Below are positions 1 through 7,771 of a stretch of DNA of 64,000 nt, in pieces (the stretch's first letter is position 1; every line of letters starts with the position of its first letter). The DNA is taken from NCBI RefSeq assembly GCF_002250835.2, contig NZ_NOJY02000008.1:87706-151705 (forward strand). Direction: 5' to 3'. The translations under genes and the position numbers were made by a program. This DNA is from Romboutsia weinsteinii (GTDB lineage Bacteria > Bacillota > Clostridia > Peptostreptococcales > Peptostreptococcaceae). The notes beneath the pieces are model-generated. The model ran no database searches. It was not told where the DNA came from and was given only the letters and a program-made list of their open reading frames with translations.

Positions 1-135
1 ATTAAAATTAAGGAGACTGACTTAATACAATCAGATGATTTTGATAATATAACTGATTCATTTGATTTGATTAACTATATAAAAAAAGAAAGCAGTAGAG
101 GTTATTTAGTTACCTACATATACCGCAAAAAGTAA
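1..135 (+). CDS. C-terminal end of an unknown protein (5' truncated)
   Basis: The first reading frame is open from base 1 to a TAA at 133-135 and encodes the last 44 residues of a protein that starts before the window. The visible tail is acidic in its first half (several Asp) and ends in YIYRKK. I recognise no domain in this short piece. It lies convergent to the small exported-protein gene at 172-582, with a hairpin between them. The frame could be a chance ORF, but 44 codons without a stop in such AT-rich DNA, ending just before a hairpin, makes a real gene end more likely. Confidence 0.5.
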   Translation: MKIKETDLIQSDDFDNITDSFDLINYIKKESSRGYLVTYIYRKK

Positions 136-141
136 ATTACT

Positions 142-170
142 AAAAAAGGACCCAAATGGGTCCTTAAAAA
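142..170 (-). terminator. Rho-independent terminator, minus strand
   Basis: An 8-bp stem, AAGGACCC (146-153) with GGGTCCTT (158-165), closes an AAAT loop. Read on the minus strand it is followed by a T run (TTTTTTA), as expected for a terminator of the gene ending at 172. The plus-strand side lacks a good T tract. Confidence 0.7.
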
Positions 171-171
171 A

Positions 172-582
172 TTAAAATACACTAGACTTTGTAGTTATTT
201 CGTAGCTATCAAAATCATTTTCCATACATAATATTTCTACTTTTCTTTTTTCGCCAGGTGTTATATCAGTTTCATTAGTGAAAGAACTTTCAATAACTGT
301 TTTATCAGCGGCTACTAATTTGTAGTTAAACTCTATATAATCTATTTTCTCATCACCTGTATTTTCAAATATACCTACTATTTTAGTTGAATAAGCATCC
401 TTCTTTACTTCCCATTCTATGTTTTTAGCTATTTCTTCAACTTTCTTATCATTTTCAACTGTTTGAGTTTCAACATCTTTAATAGCACTATCAATGCTTG
501 AAGCACCAGCACCTAGAATAGCTACACATCCACCGATAATTACTACAAATCCTATTATTACACCTATTAACACTTTTTTCAT
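172..582 (-). CDS. Small exported or lipid-anchored protein, unknown function
   Basis: It encodes 136 residues from the third of three in-frame ATGs. That ATG (580-582) is preferred because GGAGG at 591-595 sits 8 nt ahead of it, whereas the ATG at 597 overlaps the GGAGG. The N-terminus (MKKVLIGVIIGFVVIIGGC) is a basic, hydrophobic signal, and the IGGC stretch looks like a lipobox, so it may be a lipoprotein. A short, helical, charged linker follows. The last ~80 residues resemble the FxLYD / DUF3426-like beta domain seen in small clostridial surface proteins (alternating strands, FENTGDEKIDYIEFNYKL). Function unknown. It stands alone, with its own terminator. Confidence 0.7.
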   Translation of the reverse strand: MKKVLIGVIIGFVVIIGGCVAILGAGASSIDSAIKDVETQTVENDKKVEEIAKNIEWEVKKDAYSTKIVGIFENTGDEKIDYIEFNYKLVAADKTVIESSFTNETDITPGEKRKVEILCMENDFDSYEITTKSSVF

Positions 583-677
583 CCTCATATCCTCCATAAA
601 TTAAATAATTTCTTTATACCTTTATTATATCTATCGACTTATGAAGATCGGTATGCTGAGAGCATACAATGAAAATT

Positions 678-1802
678 TTAGCTAAAATAATTAAGAATTA
701 TACCGCCTATAAAGAATATAACTATGCTATATAGCCAATAACCAAATATCTTCATGGCTTTATTTTTACTTCGTATTATAGGGAGTTTTACTCTAATATT
801 TAAGAAATTTGCATATAAGAGCTGTAAAGCCAATAACATTACAACTACAGTAATATTAGCAAAAAACTCTGATTGATTTTTAAAAACAAATAAACCAATT
901 ATTAAAAATAAATACCACATACTTGATGTTATCATAAATAGAAGATTTCCCCTTCTAAAACCAGGTATTTTTCTAATCATTTTTTCTTCATTATATTTTT
1001 TTATATCGTCATATTTAGTACTATCTTTTTTTAATAGTTTTTTCTGTATAGGTTCACTATTTGATAGATTTATCTTCTTACTAATTTTATTTTCTAAGTC
1101 TTTTTTCAATTCAACTACATTTTGATATCTTTCATTTGCTGATATACTAGTACATTTTTTGATAATGTCATTTAAAACACCAGTACTTATTTCTTCTTTA
1201 GTGTGTTTTCCAACACTTAAAACATTCATCATTATTCCCATAGCATATATATCACTTCTACAGTCAGTTTGGTCAAATCCAAATTGTTCAGGAGAAGCAT
1301 ACCCCTTTGTTCCTAAAAGAGTAGTGTCCATATTTTCACCATCTTTATAGGTTCTTGCTATATCAAAATCTATAAGTTTTAAAACATTATCATTACTTAT
1401 TATTATGTTAGAAGGCTTTATATCTCTATGAATAACAGGAGGGTCTAGGTTATGTATTATATCCAAAACATCACATAGTGATATCATGTACTTTATTACT
1501 ACTTCTTCACCTAGCTTTCCTTTTTCTTCAAGAATAGTTTGTAAGGTATCTCCATTTATAAATTCTTCTATAACTATTAACTTGTCATTTATCTCAAATA
1601 TGTCATAAATTTTTGGTGTATATATGCTCCTTATATTTTGTAAGCTCTCATACACATCTTTTGTATATTCTTTTAATATCTTTTTTATATAAACTCTATC
1701 GTCATGTACATTTTGAACTAAGATTATTTCAACTTTTTTACTGCTGTATATAGACTTTAATTCTTCATATAAAGATAAACTATATTCTATATCTAGATTC
1801 AT
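678..1802 (-). CDS. Membrane-anchored Ser/Thr protein kinase (Hanks type)
   Basis: A 374-residue kinase. Start at ATG 1802, with GGGGAG 7 nt upstream; an upstream GTG at 1817 reads through that ribosome site and is less likely. The N-terminal ~260 residues carry the kinase fold: a YIKK lysine near residue 40, catalytic HRDIKPSN (H125-N131), and an activation segment with GTKGYASPEQ. The usual DFG is DFD (145-147), with the metal-binding Asp kept and Gly replaced. Three hydrophobic segments follow in the last ~90 residues, so the kinase domain is cytoplasmic and tail-anchored. There are no PASTA repeats, so it is not the cell-wall PrkC/Stk1 type. It is divergent from a small helix-turn-helix gene starting 75 bp away, which suggests the two work together, possibly as kinase and DNA-binding target; this is inference. 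Confidence 0.88.
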   Translation of the reverse strand: MNLDIEYSLSLYEELKSIYSSKKVEIILVQNVHDDRVYIKKILKEYTKDVYESLQNIRSIYTPKIYDIFEINDKLIVIEEFINGDTLQTILEEKGKLGEEVVIKYMISLCDVLDIIHNLDPPVIHRDIKPSNIIISNDNVLKLIDFDIARTYKDGENMDTTLLGTKGYASPEQFGFDQTDCRSDIYAMGIMMNVLSVGKHTKEEISTGVLNDIIKKCTSISANERYQNVVELKKDLENKISKKINLSNSEPIQKKLLKKDSTKYDDIKKYNEEKMIRKIPGFRRGNLLFMITSSMWYLFLIIGLFVFKNQSEFFANITVVVMLLALQLLYANFLNIRVKLPIIRSKNKAMKIFGYWLYSIVIFFIGGIILNYFS

Positions 1803-1877
1803 AATATTTCTCCCCACTAGTATTGATTTTGCGCCTTCAAAATTATATCATATTACTTGAGAGGATGGTAGATTAGT

Positions 1878-2318
1878 ATGAATAACATCGAGACTGTAGA
1901 GCTTATGAGCTTATTAAACAATATAGATGATGAAGCAAACTTAAATAATTTTTTAAGTGATAAATTATCAAATATAAAAAACTTAAATTTCCCCAACTAC
2001 TTTGAGCAATTATTAAAGCAAAAGGGAATTAGTAAAAGCACTGCAATAAAAAACGCAGATATAGATAGAACCTATGGTTATGAAATATTAAGAGGCGATA
2101 AAAAGCCAAGTAGAGATAAAATATTACAACTTTGTATAGGAGCAGGATTTACATTAGAGGAGTGTAATAAGGCTCTAAAGCTTGGTAATGTGTCAGAGCT
2201 TTACCCTAAAATACCTAGGGATAGCATTATTATTTTTGGAATAAACAGAGGTATAAAAATATTAGAGATTAATACAATGCTTTATAATCGAAAATTAAAT
2301 ACACTTGGAGAAGAGTAA
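1878..2318 (+). CDS. Small helix-turn-helix protein next to the Ser/Thr kinase
   Basis: 146 residues. The central part (about 38-95) has the pattern of an XRE-like helix-turn-helix: FPNYFEQLLKQKGISKSTAI, then DRTYGYEILRGDKKPSRDKI, the latter resembling the recognition helix and following turn. The N-terminal 35 residues are acidic and Leu/Asn-rich; the C-terminal 40 residues are predicted helical. It has no membrane segment. It is transcribed away from the kinase gene across a 75-bp gap that must hold both promoters. AGGATGG at 1862-1868 may serve as ribosome site. Likely a cytoplasmic regulator whose ligand or partner is unknown. Confidence 0.75.
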   Translation: MNNIETVELMSLLNNIDDEANLNNFLSDKLSNIKNLNFPNYFEQLLKQKGISKSTAIKNADIDRTYGYEILRGDKKPSRDKILQLCIGAGFTLEECNKALKLGNVSELYPKIPRDSIIIFGINRGIKILEINTMLYNRKLNTLGEE

Positions 2319-2352
2319 AAAAGATACATAACCCAGTATGTAAAAATTATAA

Positions 2353-2385
2353 GAGGCTATAGCCAATATTCTTGACTATAGCCTT
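2353..2385. terminator. Convergent hairpin between HTH gene and PNAG deacetylase gene
   Basis: GGCTATAG (2355-2362) pairs with CTATAGCC (2376-2383) across a 13-nt loop. T tracts are weak on both sides. The location between two convergent stop codons supports a shared terminator. Confidence 0.45.
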
Positions 2386-2395
2386 ATATAATTCC

Positions 2396-3268
2396 TTACT
2401 TATTGTCTTTATTAACCCAAGGTAAGATAATTCTTTCAAATACTTCATTATCAACTAAATATCTATTTTGATAATAAAGGTCATTATCTGCACTTATCGG
2501 ATTAGGACTTAAAATATAAGCACCCTCAAATCCACTTTCCTTAACTATTTTAGTAATATCATCAGAAGTCTCGCCATAAGGATAAGCAATAGTAGTTACA
2601 TCAATACCTAGCTCTTTTTTCATAGTTTCCTTACTCATTTCAATATCTTTTTTAAACTGATCATAATTTTCTTCGTGTAAAAATACAGCTTTATCATCTT
2701 GAAGATAGTGCATGTTATAAGTATGAGAAGCAAAAGATACAAGTCCACTATCACGCATTTCACGTAAATTATCCCAAGAAGCCAACTTTAAATTATTAAA
2801 GTTCTGGCTTCCTACCTGTCCAGAAATAACAAACAGAGTAAAAGGAATGTTTTTTTCCTTTAAAATTGGAAATGCATTTTTATAAACCGATTCATCAACA
2901 TCGTCAAAAGATATCCAAACGCATTTATCTGGATACTTTCCAGTATTCTTGAACTCAAATAGCTCATTTAAAGTTGCAAAATAAGCACCAGACTCAACAA
3001 GTTTAGTCATCTGTTCTTCAAAATCATCAGAGTAAACGTTATAGGTTGTAAGTTCGGGTGTCTTAGTTGCCCATTGTACAAACCTATTCCACATACTAGG
3101 AGTCCTTACACGATGATAATTTAATCCTAGACATACATTATTATCAGTAACTTCTTCAAGATCATCATAAATATATTTAGAAGCAGGAAAAGCTAGGCTG
3201 ACTATTTTTAAAACAACAACTGCAATTAGTAAAAATATAATAGTCTTACCTAATATCTTTTTAATCAC
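2396..3268 (-). CDS. Polysaccharide deacetylase, PgaB/IcaB-like
   Basis: 290 residues with an N-terminal membrane anchor or signal (about 5-27) and a NodB-type deacetylase domain facing outside. Metal and catalytic motifs are visible: SFDD (D122, D123), SHT-x4-H (H182, H187) and the AYPYGE segment. Proteins of this family remove N-acetyl groups from poly-beta-1,6-N-acetylglucosamine at the cell surface. It overlaps the preceding pgaD-like gene by 4 bp (ATGA), so translation is coupled. Its place after a PgaC-type synthase and a PgaD-like membrane protein identifies the substrate as PNAG or a close relative. The extra hydrolase domain of Gram-negative PgaB is absent; the size fits Gram-positive IcaB. 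Confidence 0.85.
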   Translation of the reverse strand: MIKKILGKTIIFLLIAVVVLKIVSLAFPASKYIYDDLEEVTDNNVCLGLNYHRVRTPSMWNRFVQWATKTPELTTYNVYSDDFEEQMTKLVESGAYFATLNELFEFKNTGKYPDKCVWISFDDVDESVYKNAFPILKEKNIPFTLFVISGQVGSQNFNNLKLASWDNLREMRDSGLVSFASHTYNMHYLQDDKAVFLHEENYDQFKKDIEMSKETMKKELGIDVTTIAYPYGETSDDITKIVKESGFEGAYILSPNPISADNDLYYQNRYLVDNEVFERIILPWVNKDNK

Positions 3269-3762
3269 TTTTTATCTCCTTTGTAGTTTATATCTCTAAT
3301 TGGATTCTCTTCAAATACAATTATTTTTTTATTTTGCAAAGTTTTATAAACTTCTGGAGTAACTAAATCAAGTTGAAGTATTTCATTTTTTGTTGTATTT
3401 TCAGGATATACTCTACGATTTAGTGATCCAAATCTTTTTATATTATATATTCTCCATAAATATAATATAAAAAAACTAATTAGAAAATAAAATAAGCTGA
3501 TTTTAATGAAGCTTTGAATATCATTATTTGAAATATTTAAAGCAGTTTTTATTATTCCAATAAAATCATCATTATGGTTAAAAAACGCACTTATAAAAAA
3601 GTAAAATACAATGGCAGTATATGCCCATAGTAATGAAGTAAATATAAATTCTAAAATCTTTACTAAGAAGTTTTTATTAGACTTAATAATATACTTATTT
3701 TTATTATCTAAATCATATTCATTTATTGATTGCTTCTTTTTCCACGATCTGGAGAACTCCAT
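3265..3762 (-). CDS. pgaD: PgaD-like membrane subunit of the PNAG synthase
   Basis: 165 residues with two hydrophobic segments (about 38-60 and 82-104) and a soluble C-terminal tail, the architecture of PgaD. Sequence similarity to PgaD families is weak by eye, so the name rests mainly on topology and position between the synthase and the deacetylase. The gene overlaps pgaC by 40 bp: its AGGAGG lies inside the 3' end of pgaC, about 9 nt before ATG 3762. In the family, PgaD and PgaC together form the c-di-GMP-sensing export and polymerisation complex; whether c-di-GMP acts here cannot be seen. Confidence 0.65.
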   Translation of the reverse strand: MEFSRSWKKKQSINEYDLDNKNKYIIKSNKNFLVKILEFIFTSLLWAYTAIVFYFFISAFFNHNDDFIGIIKTALNISNNDIQSFIKISLFYFLISFFILYLWRIYNIKRFGSLNRRVYPENTTKNEILQLDLVTPEVYKTLQNKKIIVFEENPIRDINYKGDKK

Positions 3763-4976
3763 GTAGCATATCCTCCTTTTATTCTTGACATAATTGCTTT
3801 AGGTGTAGCGGCTATTACTATTAATGTGTTTATCATCCAGTAAAGCGCAGGGTACCACGCAGCCCATAGGTAATATTTAATGGTATTATCATATCTTGAA
3901 TCATTTCTAAGTGAAATTATTAATTGAATATGGCTCAAAAGTACTAATGCAAATGATGTAAAAGTAAACCAAATCATAATCTCACCAAAGCTAGTAGCAG
4001 TAAGTATTAAATATAAAGTACATAAAAACCAAGCAAAAGCCCACAATATACTCAATACCTGCTCTATATAAATAGGCCACAGCCTTCTTTGTCTCCAATC
4101 AGTAAATATGTCCCAGTGTCTTAAAACAACTTCTTGCCCACCTTGAGACCATCTAACACGTTGTTTCCATATTCCTACCAGTGTCTCTGGAACTAGCATC
4201 CAACAAAGAGCTTGAGGTTCATAACGAATATCCCAAAATCTTTTTTGAAGCTTCCAAGACACAGCAATATCCTCTGTAATCATATCTCTATCCCATAGAC
4301 CAACATCAAAAAGTGCCTTTTTACGAAAAGCAACGATAACTCCAGAAACTGTCATTACTTTACCCATTATACGTTGAGTTCTTTTTATAGAACCTATAAT
4401 AGAAGAATATTCAACGAGTTGCATTTTACCAAGTAAAGTATCTCTATTTCTTATTCTAGGATTACCAGTAACAGCACCAACACGCTCACCTTTTTCTAAG
4501 AAATGTTTAATAAGGTAATAAGGTGCTTTATCATCTAATATTGCATCAGAATCTATACAAAGTAAATACTCAGATGTTGAGGCATGCGCAGCCATATGTA
4601 GTGCATTTGCCTTACCTCTATTTTCATGGCAATCTATTACTCTTAGCATTGAGTATTTATCAGCTAAACTAACTAATATATTTCCAGTATTATCTTTACT
4701 ACCATCATTGACAGCTATTATCTCAAATTCTGGATAAGAAAGCCTAGATAGATATTTAATGGTTTCTTCTATTGTATCTTCCTCATTGTAGCAGGGAACT
4801 AAGATACTAATTTTAGGCCATTTATATTTATTAAAATCAAGTTTGGCATGTCTTTCTCTATAAAAAGAGAATATTAACGCTCCAGATATCCATATCAACG
4901 ACATAAAAAAAGGATAGAGGAAAATGAATTGTTGTACTATAGCAATAAATTTAGAGGATTCATTAAACCAGTCCAT
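3723..4976 (-). CDS. pgaC: Poly-N-acetylglucosamine synthase, PgaC/IcaA type
   Basis: 417-residue processive family-2 glycosyltransferase. One membrane segment (about 10-38) precedes the catalytic domain, and three to four follow (300-395). Hallmarks are present: NDGSKDN (D91), IDSDA (D142, D144), TED (234-236, catalytic base) and QRVRW (272-276, processivity motif). It would polymerise UDP-GlcNAc and thread the chain across the membrane. GGGAGG lies 6 nt before ATG 4976. It is the first gene of the three-gene operon; a clear promoter is at 5036-5064. Confidence 0.9.
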   Translation of the reverse strand: MDWFNESSKFIAIVQQFIFLYPFFMSLIWISGALIFSFYRERHAKLDFNKYKWPKISILVPCYNEEDTIEETIKYLSRLSYPEFEIIAVNDGSKDNTGNILVSLADKYSMLRVIDCHENRGKANALHMAAHASTSEYLLCIDSDAILDDKAPYYLIKHFLEKGERVGAVTGNPRIRNRDTLLGKMQLVEYSSIIGSIKRTQRIMGKVMTVSGVIVAFRKKALFDVGLWDRDMITEDIAVSWKLQKRFWDIRYEPQALCWMLVPETLVGIWKQRVRWSQGGQEVVLRHWDIFTDWRQRRLWPIYIEQVLSILWAFAWFLCTLYLILTATSFGEIMIWFTFTSFALVLLSHIQLIISLRNDSRYDNTIKYYLWAAWYPALYWMINTLIVIAATPKAIMSRIKGGYATWSSPDRGKRSNQ

Positions 4977-5035
4977 TGATTACCTCCCTGTTATCTAGCT
5001 AACTTATAGCAAGCTAGAGTATAATAATAGACAAT

Positions 5036-5064
5036 ATTATACATAAATCATCAAAATAATACAA
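5036..5064 (-). promoter_or_regulatory. Sigma-A promoter of the PNAG operon
   Basis: On the minus strand, TTGTAT (5059-5064) and TATAAT (5036-5041) are separated by exactly 17 nt. The leader is about 55 nt and contains a small hairpin (CTAGCT/AGCTAG, about 4994-5018) just before the ribosome site. Confidence 0.7.
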
Positions 5065-5077
5065 TAACAATTATTGT
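5061..5077. promoter_or_regulatory. Palindromic operator candidate over the pga -35 box
   Basis: ACAATAA (5061-5067) and TTATTGT (5071-5077) form a perfect inverted repeat with a 3-nt centre that overlaps the -35 hexamer of the PNAG promoter. A repressor bound here would block transcription. No cognate regulator gene is adjacent, unless it is the helix-turn-helix protein at 1878. Confidence 0.4.
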
Positions 5078-5321
5078 ATGGAAAGTTACTTCAACTAGTA
5101 TGAAACTCTTTAGCCAAGAAACAATAAGTTTATTAGTGTGTATGCTAATTACTTTCAACTACCCAATTAAACAAATTATGTGATAATATTATATAAAGGG
5201 GGAGGAAGATAAGACAAAGTACATTTCATAACTTTATAGATGTCATATAGATAGAGGATATTGAATATAAATGTAATAATATTATATTATGATATATAAA
5301 TTTATTTGTAAGGAGATACTC
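5078..5321 (+). other. Intergenic stretch before the RocR-like activator gene
   Basis: No gene, tRNA or known riboswitch is visible. TGTGATAAT near 5179-5187 could be an extended -10 element for the activator gene, but its -35 is poor. A purine run GGGGGAGGAA (about 5199-5208) looks like a ribosome site yet has no usable start codon after it. The true ribosome site of the next gene is AAGGAG at 5310-5315. Confidence 0.4.
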
Positions 5322-6716
5322 ATGGTAGATAAAATTTATATTGAAATATTAAAACAAATACTTGAAAGTATTGATGAAGGCATACATCTTATTGATGTAC
5401 ATTCCAAGACAATTATTTACAACGATGCAATGGCAAAACTAGAAGGAATGAAAAAAGAAGATATTATAAATAAATCATTTGCAAGAGTATCTGAGCAAAT
5501 GTCTATAAAAAATAGCACCTTACTAAGTGTCATAAAAAACAAAAAGCCAATTAAAGAAAATATCCAAAAATATCTAAATCAAAATGGAAAAGAAATCACA
5601 ACAATAAATACAACTATACCACTTACCATAAATAATAAACTAATCGGAGCATTAGAAATATCAAAAGACCTTACTCAAATAAATTACCTACAAGAAAAAA
5701 TAGAAAAATTAGAAGAAATAAAAAGTATTAAAGAAAATAAATCTGAGAAGTTAGGATACAGTTTTGAAGACATAATCGGAGAAAGTGACTGCATAAAAAA
5801 TGCCATAAATAAATCAAAAAAAGCAGCAAAATGTGATGCAACAGTATTAATTTATGGAGAGACTGGTACAGGTAAAGAGCTTATAAGTCAATCGATACAC
5901 TTCGCTAGTAAAAGAAAGGATAAGCCATTTATTGCACAAAACTGTGCAGCACTTCCAGAAAGCTTACTAGAAGGAATATTATTTGGGACTGTAAAAGGTG
6001 GATTTACTGGTGCAATTGACAGACCAGGTTTATTTGAACAAGCTAATAATGGAACACTTTTACTAGATGAAATAAACTCTATGCCACTTCAACTACAAGC
6101 AAAATTACTTAGAGTATTGCAAGAAGGATATGTAAGAAGGGTAGGAGGTACTAAAGATATACCTGTAGATGTAAGAGTAATAGCAACGACCAATGAAAAT
6201 CCTATTTCAATAGTAGCTGAAGGAAAATTAAGAGAAGACTTATACTACAGATTAAATGTAATACAAGTTCATATACCTCCACTTAGAGAAAGAGGAAATG
6301 ATATAATACTACTTGCTAATAAATTTTTGAAAAAATACAACGATAAATTAGGTAAACATATAGAAAGTATGTCGCCAAAATGTGAAAAACTTCTAAAGTG
6401 TCATTATTGGAAAGGAAATGTAAGAGAACTAGAAAATACAATATATTCATCGTTGAGTATGATGGACGAGGAAAACGTTATAACGAATGATGTGATTAAC
6501 CTCAATCAGTACAATAACTATGAGGATCAAAATAATTATATGATAGATATTGAAGCTAAGCCACTAGATTGGGTGGTTGCTGATATTGAAGAAAAATACA
6601 TAAATGAAGCACTTGATAAAACAGAAGACAATATAACAAAAGCTGCAGCAGTACTTGGAATCGGTAGACAAAATCTACAGTATAAGATGAGAAAGTATAA
6701 TATAAAAAGAAAGTAA
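5322..6716 (+). CDS. Sigma-54-dependent activator, RocR-like (PAS-AAA+-Fis)
   Basis: 464 residues from ATG 5322, which has AAGGAG 6 nt upstream; a longer frame from 5289 lacks a ribosome site. Domains: PAS sensor (about 10-115), AAA+ sigma-54 interaction domain (about 155-385) with Walker A GETGTGKE (179-186) and Walker B LLLDEI, and a Fis-type helix-turn-helix at the end (NITKAAAVLGIGRQNLQYKM). The sigma-54 contact loop reads GGFTGA (226-231) rather than GAFTGA. The architecture and its position beside an arginine/ornithine degradation operon match RocR-type activators, whose PAS domain senses ornithine or citrulline in Bacillus. It probably drives the sigma-54 promoter at 7643 and perhaps that of the nhaC gene at 26171. 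Confidence 0.88.
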   Translation: MVDKIYIEILKQILESIDEGIHLIDVHSKTIIYNDAMAKLEGMKKEDIINKSFARVSEQMSIKNSTLLSVIKNKKPIKENIQKYLNQNGKEITTINTTIPLTINNKLIGALEISKDLTQINYLQEKIEKLEEIKSIKENKSEKLGYSFEDIIGESDCIKNAINKSKKAAKCDATVLIYGETGTGKELISQSIHFASKRKDKPFIAQNCAALPESLLEGILFGTVKGGFTGAIDRPGLFEQANNGTLLLDEINSMPLQLQAKLLRVLQEGYVRRVGGTKDIPVDVRVIATTNENPISIVAEGKLREDLYYRLNVIQVHIPPLRERGNDIILLANKFLKKYNDKLGKHIESMSPKCEKLLKCHYWKGNVRELENTIYSSLSMMDEENVITNDVINLNQYNNYEDQNNYMIDIEAKPLDWVVADIEEKYINEALDKTEDNITKAAAVLGIGRQNLQYKMRKYNIKRK

Positions 6717-6834
6717 AAAAGTATACATAAAGTGAGTGTATACAACATAAATAAATATTAGAGATTGCCCACCTGTAGCACAAAAGATAACATGTAGCTT
6801 TATAGTATGCATGTAATCAAGCTACTGATTATAT

Positions 6835-6877
6835 AAAAAGCAATACTTTCTGCATTTAAGCAAAAGTATTGCTTTTT
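6835..6877. terminator. Bidirectional terminator with an internal TGCA...GCAAAA motif
   Basis: AAAAAGCAATACTTT (6835-6849) pairs perfectly with its complement at 6863-6877, giving a 15-bp stem with A and T tracts on both sides, between the convergent activator and GNAT genes. The loop (6850-6862) contains TGC/GCA that can extend the stem. The sequence strongly resembles the hairpin at 7471-7515. A second, weaker hairpin (GTAGCTT 6794-6800 with AAGCTAC 6819-6825) lies just upstream. Confidence 0.8.
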
Positions 6878-6897
6878 AATTATACGAAATTTATATT

Positions 6898-7368
6898 CTA
6901 CAATGATTTTAAATACCATACATCACAAGCATAGTGGTCAGTTTCAATTATTGGCTTATTTAGTTCACTAAATCCGTGCTTCTTATAAAATTTGTTAGCA
7001 GCAATCATATTGCTAAAAGTCTCTAAATAGCACTGCTCATAGTGATCTTTAGCAAAGTCTAGAGCAAGATCTAATAATTTATTTGCAATTCCAGTTCCTC
7101 TTGATTCTTTAAAACAATACATCTTTTGTAATTCACATATGTTTTTAGTATTTTCTAATGGTCCTATTCCACATCCAGCAATTATTTTATTATTATCTTC
7201 TACAACCCAATACTTTGATTTTTTATCTTTATATACTTCAGAAAAGCATCCTAGATAAGGGTCAGACCAAGCACAACCTGGTTTATTAGCTTCAAATTCT
7301 ATTAAGCAAGTTCTAATAAGCATCTCAACATCTTTATTATCTTTTTCTTGTATTTCTCTTATTAACAT
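6898..7368 (-). CDS. GNAT-family N-acetyltransferase
   Basis: 156 residues from ATG 7368, chosen because GGAG lies 6 nt ahead; the ATG at 7380 overlaps that site. The GNAT fold is recognisable: an N-terminal MLIREIQEKD strand-helix, the acetyl-CoA-binding motif ESRGTGIANKLL (about 100-111, R-x-x-G-x-G/A), and a C-terminal AANKFYKKHGF. The substrate cannot be told; related GNATs acetylate amino acids, polyamines or protein N-termini. It is the only minus-strand gene between the RocR-like activator and the ornithine operon, and it is flanked on both sides by near-identical hairpins. Confidence 0.82.
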   Translation of the reverse strand: MLIREIQEKDNKDVEMLIRTCLIEFEANKPGCAWSDPYLGCFSEVYKDKKSKYWVVEDNNKIIAGCGIGPLENTKNICELQKMYCFKESRGTGIANKLLDLALDFAKDHYEQCYLETFSNMIAANKFYKKHGFSELNKPIIETDHYACDVWYLKSL

Positions 7369-7470
7369 AAGAAACTCCATTCATAATATTTTTTATACAT
7401 CTATATTATAATTCATATTTACACTATAAAGATATAAAGTAGGATAAAATAATAATTAAAATTTTCATAA

Positions 7471-7515
7471 AAAAGCAAGATTTTTTGCACTTAAAGCAAA
7501 ATCTATTGCTTTTTT
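7471..7515. promoter_or_regulatory. Candidate enhancer (UAS) hairpin for the ornithine operon
   Basis: AAAAGCAA (7471-7478) pairs with TTGCTTTT (7506-7513); inside are GATTTT/AAAATC and TTTTGC-N7-GCAAAA. It lies about 140-185 bp upstream of the sigma-54 -12 element, a normal place for an activator site, and between divergent genes, where a terminator would have no obvious gene to end. The core TGCACTTAAAGCAAAA recurs, 18 of 24 bases alike, upstream of the other sigma-54 promoter at 26171 (see 26343-26366). Confidence 0.5.
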
Positions 7516-7642
7516 TATGTGTAAAAAACAAAAAAAGAAATCTGCTTTTTAGTTTTTATTTAAAAATAAAATATTTAAATAAAAGGCTATATATCAACGT
7601 TAATTAAAAATAAACATCAAGATTATACTGCATTTATAAATA

Positions 7643-7658
7643 TGGCATGACTATTGCT
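7643..7658 (+). promoter_or_regulatory. Sigma-54 (-24/-12) promoter of the ornithine operon
   Basis: TGGCATGACTATTGCT matches the consensus TGGCAC-N5-TTGCW with exact spacing (GG at 7644-7645, GC at 7656-7657). Transcription should begin near 7669, giving a leader of about 100 nt before ord. No comparable sigma-A promoter is evident close by. Confidence 0.85.
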
Positions 7659-7686
7659 TATAACTATTAATATAAATAAAAATATC

Positions 7687-7739
7687 TCGCTGTCTTAATA
7701 TCAATAAACCCCAAAAGGGAAGTTGCTTAAGCCTAGCGA
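7687..7739 (+). promoter_or_regulatory. Structured 5' leader of the ord operon mRNA
   Basis: Nested pairing is visible: TCGCT (7687-7691) with AGCGA (7735-7739), CTTAA (7694-7698) with TTAAG (7727-7731), and an inner CCCC (7709-7712) facing GGG (7717-7719). It ends 32 nt before the ord start. It matches no riboswitch class I know. It could be a stabilising leader or a control element. Confidence 0.35.
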
Positions 7740-7771
7740 TAAAATTATAAATATTAAAGGGGAGTGTAATT

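Noticed and set aside
651..667. GTATGCT hairpin after the kinase gene as a terminator
   Set aside because: A 7-bp stem with no T tract on either strand; too weak to call.
1159..1350. Plus-strand frame inside the kinase gene
   Set aside because: Antisense shadow of conserved kinase codons, no ribosome site.
4977..5060. c-di-GMP riboswitch in the PNAG leader
   Set aside because: The leader is only about 55 nt and lacks the expected core; only a small hairpin is seen.
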